Shown: positions 54,387 through 63,536, counted from the first letter of the stretch. The stretch: DNA of 64,000 nucleotides from Alphaproteobacteria bacterium (GCA_030041335.1 JASHOB010000063.1:1-64000), one strand, 5' to 3'. The notes: generated from the sequence alone by a model not told the origin. Numbers and translations are program-made.

Positions 54387-54837
54387 GTCCAAGCTTTCGT
54401 TTGAGTTCGCAACTTTCAGAATCGGTGCTCCGCGCAATCCGGTCTCTGGTTCCGATGACTGGCGGCTGGTTGCGGCGGATGCCACGGCACTTTCCGCAAC
54501 GCCGCCTCGGGGCTCAGCAACCGCGATCTGAGCGCAGCGATGATGTCGCGTCGCGTGCGCAAATGATTTTCCTCCGAGACCCGGATTGCTCATGTGCCGC
54601 CGCGCCCGCCTCGCCGTCGTCGGCGCGGCATGATAATGTATCTGCGAACGGGTCAGTGCGCGCCAAACTAATTTAAGACCAATGCCCGCGCATCCGCGGC
54701 GCGCTGATCCGACCCGGATGTCATTTGTCGAGCGCCGGCCGTTTGGGCGGCGCCGCTCGGCGAAAAAAAATACGAAGAAGCGAAGCCGACGAGTGATGGA
54801 CTTCCGGGCAGGGAGTAGCCTCGAAAGGGGGCAGCGC
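54387..54837. other. about 450 bases without a gene
   Basis: No frame with a ribosome binding site or recognisable product on either strand. A perfect 8-bp stem GCCGCGCC (54599-54606) / GGCGCGGC (54622-54629) lies in the middle and could mark the end of the preceding operon, but no T-run follows. The run of A near 54765-54772 and the G-rich site before 54838 belong to the next gene's leader. Confidence 0.45.
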
Positions 54838-55326
54838 ATGACCAACCGATTTTCGACGACAGCGAGGACCGCAACGGTTGCCGCCGTGCTGCTAGTGTTG
54901 GCGGCACCCGTCTTTGCTCGTGGGGGTGGCGGCATGGGCGGGGGCGGCATGGGCGGCGGCGGGGGCGGTGAAGGGTGGCATGGCGGCGGCGGCGGCCATG
55001 GCCATGGGTTCTATGGCCCCGGGTTTCGTGGCCGGGGCTTCGGATTTGGTTTCTATGGCTATCCCTTCTGGGGATACGGCTATCCCTTCTGGGGCTTTCC
55101 GTTTTGGGGATACTGGGGATATCCCTATTACGGTGATTATGGCTACGCCCCGCCGTACTATGCGTACGCCGCTGGTCCGCCCCCGACACAGAGTTTCTGG
55201 TATTTCTGCCCATCCTCGAACGCCTATTACCCTTATGTCACATCATGTGGCGATCACTGGGAGGCGGTGCCGGCGACACCGCAGGCGACGCAGGGGCCAA
55301 TTCCAGGAAGTTATAACGCGCAATAG
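54838..55326 (+). CDS. secreted Gly/Tyr/Trp-rich repeat protein
   Basis: A 162-residue protein with a signal peptide (cleavage after FAR, about 29). A Gly/Met/His-rich region (GGGGMGGGGMGGGGGG, then HGGGGGHGHG) follows, and then an aromatic stretch of repeated GYPFWGY-like units (about 76-105). The C-terminus has two Cys (FCPSSNAYYPYVTSCG), a short conserved-looking module. Similar small exported glycine-rich proteins are widespread in alphaproteobacteria but uncharacterised. ATG 54838 follows AAGGGGGC. Confidence 0.78.
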   Translation: MTNRFSTTARTATVAAVLLVLAAPVFARGGGGMGGGGMGGGGGGEGWHGGGGGHGHGFYGPGFRGRGFGFGFYGYPFWGYGYPFWGFPFWGYWGYPYYGDYGYAPPYYAYAAGPPPTQSFWYFCPSSNAYYPYVTSCGDHWEAVPATPQATQGPIPGSYNAQ

Positions 55327-55773
55327 CAATGCGCGCCCGCTAGCGGTGGGCTTGGGTTCCCTGTGCTTGATTGACCTTTCCCGCGGCCTAGCCAAAGGTA
55401 GATTTTTGCCGAAGCCGTGGAAGCGCGCTCTTCACGGGTAAAGAGCGAGGCCGATCGTAGCCGGTCTTTCGCCTGATTGGCGCATGAAGTTATCCAAGAT
55501 CGTCAGCGGTTACGTTCGAGCCCCGCGTGGCGCGCTGGGGCGATCTTGCGACATCGTGGATCGTAGGTCTGCTCGCTGAACCCGGGACGATTTCGTGCTG
55601 CAAGTCGACAATCCTTGTCCCCATTTTTGGCAGCTGAAGGCTCCGCCCGCGGTCGTTAACCGGAAAGATGCTTTGTTAACGATCTTCCCGCTTGAAGGCC
55701 CGTCTGAATATTTAAGCTAGCGGTGGCGCGACAAAGCAAAAGCGCCCACCTGGCCGTTTTTAGGATTCGTTGC
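55327..55773. other. intergenic stretch with paired GTTAAC motifs
   Basis: No gene supported. The pair CGTTAAC (55654-55660) and GTTAACG (55675-55681), inverted and 14 bases apart, lies about 100 bases before the lipoprotein start. TTAA-based half-sites are also the core of CtrA binding sites, though the standard spacing differs. A hairpin without a T-run (CGCTCTT 55426-55432 / AAGAGCG 55441-55447) follows the Gly-rich protein gene. Confidence 0.4.
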
Positions 55774-56037
55774 ATGGGGCGCATCCATCTCCTTGTTGCA
55801 TTGATCCCGCCGATGCTCGGCGCTTGCGCCGCGACCGGTCCTGACTTTACTGAACCAACGCGGGCGATCGGCGTTCTGACACCTGACGAGGAGAAAGCGG
55901 TGATCGCGCCCGCACACATCGACGGGAGCTCGCAATCGCAACGCCCCGCAAATAGCCCGGCGCCAGCTATTGCGGCGATTCCTTCAACGATGACTGTAAC
56001 GTGTACAGCTATCGGTATTACAAGGACGTGCAACTAA
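55774..56037 (+). CDS. small lipoprotein, possibly frameshifted at its C-terminus
   Basis: An 87-residue frame with a lipoprotein signal: a hydrophobic stretch, then the lipobox LGAC (Cys at 18). AGGA lies 9 bases before the ATG. The mature part is Pro/Ala/Ser-rich, without a known domain. From about 55956 another frame reads YCGDSFNDDCNVYSYRYYKD and runs on to about 56090, which looks more protein-like than the annotated C-terminus. A one- or two-base shift between about 55940 and 55970 may have truncated an older, longer lipoprotein. Confidence 0.55.
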   Translation: MGRIHLLVALIPPMLGACAATGPDFTEPTRAIGVLTPDEEKAVIAPAHIDGSSQSQRPANSPAPAIAAIPSTMTVTCTAIGITRTCN

Positions 56038-56248
56038 GCCCGGCGCGACAGTACGATCATTGCGCATGGCTCCCTCAACAGTGCTTGCCTTAGCGCTTCC
56101 AGCTCTGGGGAAGAGGAGAAGACACTCTTCGCCGGAAGCGCATGCAAAATTGAACTAGCCGAGCCGAGGTCGAGCGAGCCAGGTCCTGACCCTAGGCTCT
56201 TCCCGTCCGCACTAGGGCAAAGGAGCCGGGCTCGATTCACCCCATTCT

Positions 56249-56488
56249 TTACTTCTGCAGTTTCTGAAGCTGGGCCAGGGTTGCGCCTAGCCTGGCAAGG
56301 GCATACTGCGCCATTGCTACCTCATAGGAGGCCCCTTCGAGGTCATCGGAACGCAAGTTGCTGGCAAGCGCATTGATGCGCTTCAGCATGCCGCTACCTT
56401 GTCGCGACAGGGTCGCTCGCAGCACGGCTTCCTCTTCGCTCGGGGGCTTGCCCCTCTTCGCTTTGCGCCTGGTCTTTGCGTTAGCCAT
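56249..56488 (-). CDS. small basic hypothetical protein
   Basis: A 79-residue frame. A Lys/Arg-rich N-terminus (MANAKTRRKAKRGKPPSEEE) is followed by helical sequence LSRQGSGMLKRINALASNL and ASYEVAMAQYALARLGATLAQLQKL, a likely coiled coil. GGAAG lies too close to the ATG to be an ideal binding site. Not recognised; the regular helix pattern argues that it is a real protein. Confidence 0.5.
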   Translation of the reverse strand: MANAKTRRKAKRGKPPSEEEAVLRATLSRQGSGMLKRINALASNLRSDDLEGASYEVAMAQYALARLGATLAQLQKLQK

Positions 56489-56672
56489 CTTCCACACGCT
56501 AACAGCAACCGCGGGTGCCAGCAATGCGCCAGCGATCAGACGGAACTGGCACGGGCGATCATGCGGGACTGCATCTTAGTAACGAATGGGGCTCCCTGGC
56601 TCTACTGTGCATTCAAATCGGACTGGCTCCAACGAGCCATGCTTTTTTTGATCCCGTCGTTCGACCAAGTGG

Positions 56673-57617
56673 CTAATTCTGCCGCGGCGGCAGCCCCAAA
56701 AGGCCAGGCGGCGGGCCGGCAATTTTTACGACATCCTCGCGCCGGAATGTGCCACGCATGCAGCCGATCGTGTACGGATACTCCCAGGTTGCAACATAGT
56801 GGTACATGCGCCTTGGCTTGCCGTTCCACATGATCCTCGAGATAACACCGTGGCATGCGTCGAGATCGGCGTCGGTCATGAGTTTGCCGTCGGGGCCGTA
56901 ATGTCCGGTGATGCCAAACCCATCGAGCGCATAGCCTACGATTGCCGATGAGCCGTCGGCCTCGCGCCGATCGTCGATGCAGGTGGTGATCCAATGATAG
57001 TGATAGACGCCGCCCGGCGGCGGATGGCCCTGGCATTTGTCCAGCGTTTCGTGCGCGACCGCGTCGCGGCCCAGCGCGTCGAGCGCATTGAACAGCACCG
57101 CGCCCGAAATCAGGATGCCGACCGCGCCCGGCGTGCAGCTCGGCTTCTCCGCTGGCACTGGATCGGCCGGCAACTCGATCGCGATGTGCTGTGGCAGAAT
57201 GCTATTGGGGTTACGGTCGAATTGATAGGCGTCGCTATCGGAGGGGATCGGGAAAATGCCGGTGGCGTGGTTGGGCAGGTCATTGGTTGTGAAGTCTCGT
57301 ACCGTGCCCTTGAGTGCGATGACGTCATGGCTCGGCCAATGGACGTCGCCCTGCACCACCGTCTTCTTGGTGTAATTAAAGGTGCGAGCCTTCTTGTCGA
57401 TCCACGGGCCGTCACGCCACGCGCCACCGGCACCGGGCTCGATGCGGCAGGCCCAGATCCAACCCCTCTTCGGCTCATGCGAAATTTTGCCGTCGCCCAG
57501 CGGCAGATGCGTCAGATCGGCTTCGCGCGCATACGCCCCCGCTCCGATGAGGCACAAGAGCGCGGCCCCAAAGATCGCGGCGGCTCGCGGTCGCTGCGTT
57601 TCGCCGGCATCAAACAT
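56673..57617 (-). CDS. secreted YHYH domain-containing protein
   Basis: About 314 residues with a signal peptide (cleavage after AYA, about 30). The YHYH motif appears in PPGGVYHYHWITTCIDD, followed by GYALDGFGITGHYGPDGK and DLDACHGVISR, all features of the YHYH family found in exported proteins. The paired Cys and His residues suggest metal binding. A TTG two codons before the ATG at 57617 is an alternative start. Function unknown. Confidence 0.87.
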   Translation of the reverse strand: MFDAGETQRPRAAAIFGAALLCLIGAGAYAREADLTHLPLGDGKISHEPKRGWIWACRIEPGAGGAWRDGPWIDKKARTFNYTKKTVVQGDVHWPSHDVIALKGTVRDFTTNDLPNHATGIFPIPSDSDAYQFDRNPNSILPQHIAIELPADPVPAEKPSCTPGAVGILISGAVLFNALDALGRDAVAHETLDKCQGHPPPGGVYHYHWITTCIDDRREADGSSAIVGYALDGFGITGHYGPDGKLMTDADLDACHGVISRIMWNGKPRRMYHYVATWEYPYTIGCMRGTFRREDVVKIAGPPPGLLGLPPRQN

Positions 57618-57689
57618 CTTCAAACCATGTAGCGTTGCACCCTAACGACATTCGTAGCACGGCCTGTTTACCAGCGTTGCTCAATGACC

Positions 57690-58574
57690 TCACCGACCCT
57701 GCGTTCTGGGAGATGCCGGGTGACTGACCTTCTTTCTTGCGGCCTGTTGCCGACGGCGTTCCTCGCCAAGCTCGAAGAGGCGTTGCTTGTCGGCGGGATC
57801 GACGCGTCCGTACCGAGCGCGCCAAACCGCTCCATTTTCGTGCCATGTGAAGGGAGATTTAACCGTCGTCCGTGGACCCCGAGCGGTCTCAAACAAACGC
57901 AAAGCCTGACGCAAGATGTTGCGCTGCATCTCCGGCTTCCACGGGGGACCGCAAGGATTTCCTAGTGGGAAGTCGTTGAAATAGAATCGCGGAACACCGC
58001 AATATTCAACGACATCCAACGCCGAACCGACGATTACGGTCGGAATACCGTTAGCCTCAAGGTGACGCGCCACCATGCTGAGGGTTTGATGGCACACCGG
58101 GCACAATGGGCACAGTACCGCGACGTCGGCTCCGTCCTCCCGCACCTGCGTAAGGATCTTGGGCGCATCTTCCTCGCGCGTCTTGCGTTGGCTGTACTCG
58201 GTCGGCACGCCGTGGAAGCGCGCAGTCAGCCCAGAGACTACTCCTTCAGCCGCCAGTTTCGACACGGCCTCGATGGGGAGAAAGCTCTCGCGGTCTTTCG
58301 TGTGGGTGGATTCCTTGTCCCACGCCACATTATCCGTATACAGACTTGGCGGTGGCGGCAAGACGTTCCCCGACCACACGCGTTTGACCCCGTCGAAGTC
58401 GTCGGGACTTGCTGTCGTGATCAGGGCAATTCGCGATTGCGGCAGCGGCTTCCGCAGCTCCGCAAACGGCACGTTTTCGAACGTCGCCCAAACGTAGTCG
58501 CGCGTGTACCCGAGAGCGCGGTAGTAATGACGGGTACGTTCCCGATACCTGACAGGTGCATCTGCATCGACCAT
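57690..58574 (-). CDS. GrdB-like (glycine/sarcosine/betaine reductase component B family) protein with Cys in place of selenocysteine
   Basis: A 294-residue protein resembling the reductase component B / PrdB family (PF07355). FAELRKPLPQSRIALITTASPDD near residue 38 is the family's opening strand. The motif LCPLCPVCHQTLSMVARHLEANGIPTV holds three Cys at the place where Clostridial enzymes have their Sec or Cys, before the ALE..GIPT strand. The partner components (GrdA, GrdC/D) are not here, so glycine reductase activity is unlikely; a thiol-redox role is inferred only. It follows the ABC-binding-protein pseudogene on the same strand. Confidence 0.72.
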   Translation of the reverse strand: MVDADAPVRYRERTRHYYRALGYTRDYVWATFENVPFAELRKPLPQSRIALITTASPDDFDGVKRVWSGNVLPPPPSLYTDNVAWDKESTHTKDRESFLPIEAVSKLAAEGVVSGLTARFHGVPTEYSQRKTREEDAPKILTQVREDGADVAVLCPLCPVCHQTLSMVARHLEANGIPTVIVGSALDVVEYCGVPRFYFNDFPLGNPCGPPWKPEMQRNILRQALRLFETARGPRTTVKSPFTWHENGAVWRARYGRVDPADKQRLFELGEERRRQQAARKKVSHPASPRTQGR

Positions 58575-58622
58575 GCCGCTTTTTTCCTCTCCGTATATTT
58601 TTTGAACTGTGGACAGCCTCGG

Positions 58623-59140
58623 TCACATGGGTGATCCCTCCAGCCGTGTCGGGCTATTCGATCCCGACGAGATCGTCGCCTCGACCCGATAGCTTGGCAA
58701 TAGTCCGATGCTCCAGGGATAGTGCTGGTAATCGCCCCATAGGTCCCGCCGGCCGCGACAAAGACATCCGGGACGTTGTTATCGTTGAGATACTTTCGAA
58801 TCGCGATGTTCGTTGGCATCCCGATACGGGAAAATATGAGGGCAACACGATCCGGTTCAATCAGTTTACGCGTCTGCTCTACCTCTTTGCCGGGATGTCA
58901 CCGTCATCCAGGCTTATGACTCCGGCCTTGCGCCATTGATGCCGCCTTGGTCGTTGATCATGTTGAAGTAGGCAATTTCTGTCTTGCTGACGACTGAATA
59001 GATTTGCGCCGGTCCGATATATGACGAGGTCTGCCCAATTCGGATTTCGCTATCGGTAATCCGGGCGCGTTCTGTGCCATCGCCGTCGTGGGTACGCAAA
59101 GAACGTTTAGACAAAACGAGAGCGCAACAGTCCGTCTCAT
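58623..59140 (-). pseudogene. decayed branched-chain-type ABC substrate-binding protein gene
   Basis: Pieces of a periplasmic binding protein lie in different frames. After GGGAGGAG and an ATG at 59140 comes a signal peptide (RTVALSFCLNVLCVPTTAMAQNAPG). A shifted frame gives ITDSEIRIGQT to FNMINDQGGING, then VEQTRKLIEPDRVALIFS followed by NIAIRKYLN, and a last frame gives DYQHYPWSIGLLPSYRVEA before a stop at 58623. All pieces align in order with the first 150 residues of the intact protein at 60690-61886. At least three frameshifts and loss of the C-terminal half make it non-functional. Confidence 0.88.
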
Positions 59141-59614
59141 CTTCTCCTCCCCTCGGTCGTAGAATCGTAGGTTCCGTTCATTTGATTAACGCAGTTTGTT
59201 GAAGGTAACCCGGTTATTGGTGGAAATGAAAAGCCCGGCGGATATCGCCGCGAGCCTGCTCGCTCGTTCCTCCCTCCGGCCCGGATTAGGAAAGCCCGAA
59301 AATCTATTGAGACGGAATGCGAGTTTAGCAGCCGTGCGGGTGACCGGATCGGATCAAATTTGGTGCCACTCTACGGGGATAAGAGTTGGTCGTGCGCATG
59401 CGGCTCAACGCCGGCGCCAAATATCTTGGCCCCAATATTCGCTACGCATCGACACGCTCATGCGCGAGTATAAAATTAACAGAACGGCTAAAATGGCGAA
59501 CCTCCGGAGCGAAGTGTGCAATGAGGGAAAGGTGGCCGAACCCCGGGCCGCTCGTAATGGCCGCCACGGGCAAGCGCCGACTGTCCGGCGCTGTCTTGAG
59601 GAAAGGACGGGTTG
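59141..59614. other. about 470 bases without a clear gene
   Basis: It contains the upstream region of the pseudogene on one side and of a secreted protein gene on the other. A plus-strand frame (59196-59615) is open but has no ribosome binding site, and its Arg-rich product resembles nothing known. AGGAAAGGA at the right end serves the next gene. Confidence 0.45.
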
Positions 59615-60133
59615 ATGAGCACGACTTGGAAATCTGTGGCTCTGTCGCTGAACCTAGTGACCTGGATATTGGGCTTCTCGGAGAGCGCGTCAGCCGATTG
59701 GCAAGGCACTGTCTGGGGGATGACTTTCGACGAGGCAGATAAGAGATTCCGGATACCGCATGGGAGGGGAGGACAGTATGGAGAGGTACTGGTTTTCAGC
59801 TATGTGACCGGAAACTTGGCTTTCGAAAATGGCGTGCTCCATTTCAACTACCGCGATTGGTTAGACCAAATCAGCATGTCTCTCGCAAACCCTGAGGAAT
59901 GCGATAAGCTGTTCGACACTTACCGCCGTGTCTATGGCAACCCCGAAAGTGACAGCAAGTATGATCCCGACTACCCCAATGATCCGGATGCGTACATTCG
60001 CACCGCGACATGGGATGATCCGAACCACAACAACCGGATAATGCTGACTACTAAAGATGGCTGTTGGGTTTATTACTCGCCCCTGCCCAGCCCACGACCC
60101 GCTAGACTCGTCCCAGCGCCGGGCGGCCTCTGA
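59615..60133 (+). CDS. secreted hypothetical protein
   Basis: A 172-residue protein with a signal peptide (cleavage after ASA, about 27) and AGGAAAGGA before the ATG. The mature protein begins DWQGTVWGMTFDEADKRF, then VLFHFN-like strands (ENGVLHFNYRD), an acidic Asp/Pro segment (YDPDYPNDPDAY) and TTKDGCWVYYS. The WGMTF(D)EA opening is seen in other small exported proteins of unknown function. Not recognised further. Confidence 0.72.
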   Translation: MSTTWKSVALSLNLVTWILGFSESASADWQGTVWGMTFDEADKRFRIPHGRGGQYGEVLVFSYVTGNLAFENGVLHFNYRDWLDQISMSLANPEECDKLFDTYRRVYGNPESDSKYDPDYPNDPDAYIRTATWDDPNHNNRIMLTTKDGCWVYYSPLPSPRPARLVPAPGGL

Positions 60134-60689
60134 ATGCGAGTCCTCCGCCAGGTGGCGTCGGACTGGCACGCAGGAGGTTTAGCGGTGTCCCGAAACAACC
60201 TCGAAGAGGAATTGCCTGAGCAAGTGTTCGCTCAAGTCGCACCGCCGGCAGTACCACCGCCGCTGTCCGCAGATCGCGACGCCATGGGCTGCCGTCACAG
60301 CTAGACCCTCGACCTCTAGGCACTTGCGCGAACTCGGTCCCGATGATCGCGTCGCCGACCGGAGCGCATTACTCGTCCCGTATCGGTTCCGCCGAGTGCC
60401 GCGGATATGCGTTGAAGCGGAGGCGGCTCATAGAGCACGGCCGATGCCATCTGGCCGCGATTGGGTCTGGCGCGACGGTACAACCGGTGCGCTCGACGGC
60501 AAGGCTAGGGATATGACGCTTGTCCTAGGGACAAGTTTGGACGAGGCTCGATGCGCCGTCGCCCGAGCCTCGCCAAAAAAAGGCCGAGCTGGAGGGTCGG
60601 ACGCTGGAAGATCCGGACTGGCACGAGCAGCAAGAGCTGGTGCTATGTGGCGATGTGATCGCCGCGAGCCAGGTATGCGAGGCGGGTTC
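60134..60689. other. about 550 bases with a possible frameshifted small gene
   Basis: No intact gene. After an A7 run (60575-60581) a frame reads KKAELEGRTLEDPDWHEQQE, then VLCGDVIAASQ, and stops near 60693, while the sequence before the run is open in a different frame. A one-base change in the A-run would join them into a longer ORF. This may be a decayed gene or a sequencing indel. Confidence 0.35.
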
Positions 60690-61886
60690 ATGAGCAAGCG
60701 ATTGGCCACACTGGCGGGAGTTATTCTTACGTTAACCGGGCAGGCCGCCGCGGAAAATGCGCCCGGGGTCACCGACGCGCAGATTCTGATCGGCCAGACA
60801 ATGCCCTATAGCGGACCGGCCTCGGCCTACGCCGCAGTCGGCAAGGCGGAGATCGCGTACTTCCAGATGATCAACGACCAGGGCGGCATCAACGGCCGCA
60901 AGGTCCGCATCCTCAGCCGCGACGACGGTTATTCGCCACCGCGGACCGTCGAGCAGATTCGGAGGTTGGTCGAGGAGGATCGCGTCGCATTCGTCTTTTC
61001 GAGTCTCGGCACCGGCCCCAATGTCGCGATCCGCAAATATCTCAACAGCAAAGGGATACCGCAGTTGTTCGTCGCCTCGGGCGCCGACATGTGGGGCGAC
61101 TATCAGCACTATCCGTGGACCATTGGCATGTTGCCGAGCTATCGGGTCGAGGCAAGAATCTACGCCCACTATATCGACCGCAACGTGCCCGACGCCAAGG
61201 TCGCGTTCCTCTACCAGCACGACGATGCCGGCCGCGATTCGCAAAGCGGGTTGCACCAAGCCTGGGACCCGAATTACGCCAAGCATGTCATCCAGGAATT
61301 GAGCTACGAGGTGACGGCACCGACGGTCGAATCCGAGATCGTCACACTGCATGCTTCCGGCGCCAACGTGCTCTTTGTCGCGGCGACGCCGAAATTCGCG
61401 GCGCAGGCGATTCGCAAGGTCGCCGAGCTGGGCTGGCACCCGACCTTCTTCGTCAACTATCCCTCGTCATCGGTAGCCGCGGTGCTGAAACCGGCGGGAT
61501 TCGAGAACGCGAAAGGACTGATGACGGCGCAATACTCCAAGGACCCGACCGATCCGCGCTGGAGCGACGATGCCGGCATGAAACAGTGGCGCGCGTTCAT
61601 GAACAAATATCTGCCCGCCGCGCAGCAGACCGACAGCAACTACATCGCCGGCTATCAATATGCCGAGACGCTGGCGAAGGTGTTGCGGCAATGCGGCAAC
61701 GATCTGTCGCGCGCAAACATCATGCGCCAGGCGGCGAACATCCACGATCTCAGCGAAGACGTGCTGCTGCCAGGCATAGTCATCAACACTTCACCGACCA
61801 ATTTCCATCCGGTGCGGCAGATGCAGCTCACGCGGTTCGACGGCAAGAGCTGGGTGCTGTTCGGCGACGTGATCGCGGCGAAGTAG
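60690..61886 (+). CDS. ABC transporter substrate-binding protein (branched-chain amino acid / amide type)
   Basis: A 398-residue periplasmic binding protein of the Leu/Ile/Val-binding class. Signal peptide to about 21 (TGQAAA), then ITDSEI-like start seen here as VTDAQILIGQTMPYSGP, the ligand-region QMINDQGGINGRKV, VFSSLGTGPNVAIRKYLN and the C-terminal VLLPGIVINTSPTNFHPVRQM. Such proteins bind amino acids, amides or aromatic acids; the exact ligand is unclear. GAGGCGGG precedes the ATG. No permease or ATPase genes adjoin. The decayed paralogue lies 1.5 kb away in the opposite orientation. Confidence 0.92.
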   Translation: MSKRLATLAGVILTLTGQAAAENAPGVTDAQILIGQTMPYSGPASAYAAVGKAEIAYFQMINDQGGINGRKVRILSRDDGYSPPRTVEQIRRLVEEDRVAFVFSSLGTGPNVAIRKYLNSKGIPQLFVASGADMWGDYQHYPWTIGMLPSYRVEARIYAHYIDRNVPDAKVAFLYQHDDAGRDSQSGLHQAWDPNYAKHVIQELSYEVTAPTVESEIVTLHASGANVLFVAATPKFAAQAIRKVAELGWHPTFFVNYPSSSVAAVLKPAGFENAKGLMTAQYSKDPTDPRWSDDAGMKQWRAFMNKYLPAAQQTDSNYIAGYQYAETLAKVLRQCGNDLSRANIMRQAANIHDLSEDVLLPGIVINTSPTNFHPVRQMQLTRFDGKSWVLFGDVIAAK

Positions 61887-62099
61887 GGACCATACGAACG
61901 CCACTGGCGCCCTGCACATCCGGCTGCAGCGCCTCTATTTCCGCGTCGCGCCGAGGTTCTTGCCGATTGGGCGCGGTGTTTGCGCCGTGACGGACGCGGG
62001 ATGGGCTTCCTTGGTTCGATGGCCGATAACGGGCAGCGTGATGGACCAGCGGCGGCATTACGGGTTAGCATTTGTCAAAATCGCGAGAGGAACCAGCCA

Positions 62100-63188
62100 A
62101 TGAAAGCCGCAGTCCTGCACGCGCCAAACCAGCCTTTGACGATCGAGGATGTGGCACTCGAAAAGCCGAAGGCTCGCGAGGTCTTGCTGCGCACCGCCTT
62201 TGCCGGGCTTTGTCATAGCGACCTGCATTTCATGGAGGGGCTCTACCCTACCCCGACGCCGTGCGTGCTCGGCCATGAAAGTGCGGCGGTGGTCGAAGCG
62301 GTGGGCGAGGGCGTCACCTATGTGAAGATGGGCGACCATGTCATCACCTGCCTGTCGGTATTTTGTGGCACCTGCCCGCAGTGTGTCACCGGCCATCCCA
62401 ATTTGTGCGAGAACACCGACGTCAAGATGCCGCCCGGCGCCGCCCACCGCATGACCTGGAAGGGCGGACAACACATGAACCAGTTTCTCAACCTATCGTC
62501 GTTCGGCGAACAGATGCTGGTGCATGAGAACTCAATGGTGAAAATCGACAGTGACATTCCGCTCGATCGCGCGGCGCTGGTAGGCTGCGGGGTCATGACC
62601 GGGGTCGGCGCGGTGTTCAACGCTGCCAAGGTCGAGCCGGGTTCGACGGTCGCCGTGATCGGTTGCGGTGGGGTCGGGTTGTCGGCGGTCAATGGCGCGG
62701 CTCTCGCGGGGGCGGCGCGGATTATCGCGATCGACCGTGTTGTCTCGAAACTCGAACTGGCGAAGGAACTGGGCGCTACCGACACGCTCAATGTCAGCAA
62801 TGCAGACCCGGTCGAGATGGTCAAGGAAATGACCGGCGGCGGCGTTCATTTTTCATTCGAGGCGCTCGGGACTAAGGCGACCGCTGAACAATCGTTTCAG
62901 ATGCTGCGGCCCGGTGGCACAGCGACGATCATCGGCATGGTGCCGTTCGGCGTGAAAATTGAATTGCATGGTTATGATTTTCTGCGCGACCGAAAAATCC
63001 AGGGAACCGCGATGGGCGGCAACCGCTTTCGCGTGGACATGCCACGCCTGCTTGATTTATGGCGCCAGGGCCGGTTGAAGCTTGACCATCTAATCTCCGG
63101 GCGGATCAAGCTCGCCGACATCAATGAGGGCTTTGCCGCCTTGAAATCGGGCGCCCCTGTTCGCCAGGTGATCGACTTCGCAGCCTAA
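62100..63188 (+). CDS. zinc-dependent alcohol dehydrogenase (MDR family)
   Basis: A 362-residue medium-chain dehydrogenase. Catalytic zinc ligands include the Cys of GLCHSDLHF and the His-Glu of LGHESAAVVE; the structural zinc site is the four-Cys CLSVFCGTCPQCVTGHPNLC; the NAD motif is VIGCGGVGLSAVNGAA. It resembles class III-type alcohol/formaldehyde dehydrogenases and related NDMA-type enzymes. AGAGGAA precedes the ATG. The 213-base spacer behind the binding protein gene argues against a tight operon. Confidence 0.94.
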   Translation: MKAAVLHAPNQPLTIEDVALEKPKAREVLLRTAFAGLCHSDLHFMEGLYPTPTPCVLGHESAAVVEAVGEGVTYVKMGDHVITCLSVFCGTCPQCVTGHPNLCENTDVKMPPGAAHRMTWKGGQHMNQFLNLSSFGEQMLVHENSMVKIDSDIPLDRAALVGCGVMTGVGAVFNAAKVEPGSTVAVIGCGGVGLSAVNGAALAGAARIIAIDRVVSKLELAKELGATDTLNVSNADPVEMVKEMTGGGVHFSFEALGTKATAEQSFQMLRPGGTATIIGMVPFGVKIELHGYDFLRDRKIQGTAMGGNRFRVDMPRLLDLWRQGRLKLDHLISGRIKLADINEGFAALKSGAPVRQVIDFAA

Positions 63189-63536
63189 GGCGCGAGACGG
63201 GAGTCGAGACCGGATGGGATTATTGTGCAACGCGATCGTCGGCCCCGATTTGAGCAGGGTTGCGACCCGCATGGTTAGCGGGGGGTTTGAAACCCCATTT
63301 CTCTATAAGTACGTACAAGGACACTGGGGGTCCAAAAATTCGAGCGTATCGTGGCATCCGGCCGTCTCGAACTGGCCGCCGTCGCCCTGATGGGACGATT
63401 GGGGAAAGCGCGCCACTCGGCGCCAGTGCGTAGCCGCGAGGGCTCTTCTGCCCAATCGGACCCGCAATGTGCCCGTGAGACAGGGAGCGTTTGCTGTTGC
63501 TTCGGTGAACTCTGCCAGGAGTAGAACCACAATCCG
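63189..63536. other. intergenic stretch of about 350 bases
   Basis: No supported gene, repeat or terminator. CAGGAG near 63517 lies rather far from the VOC gene's ATG. Confidence 0.4.
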
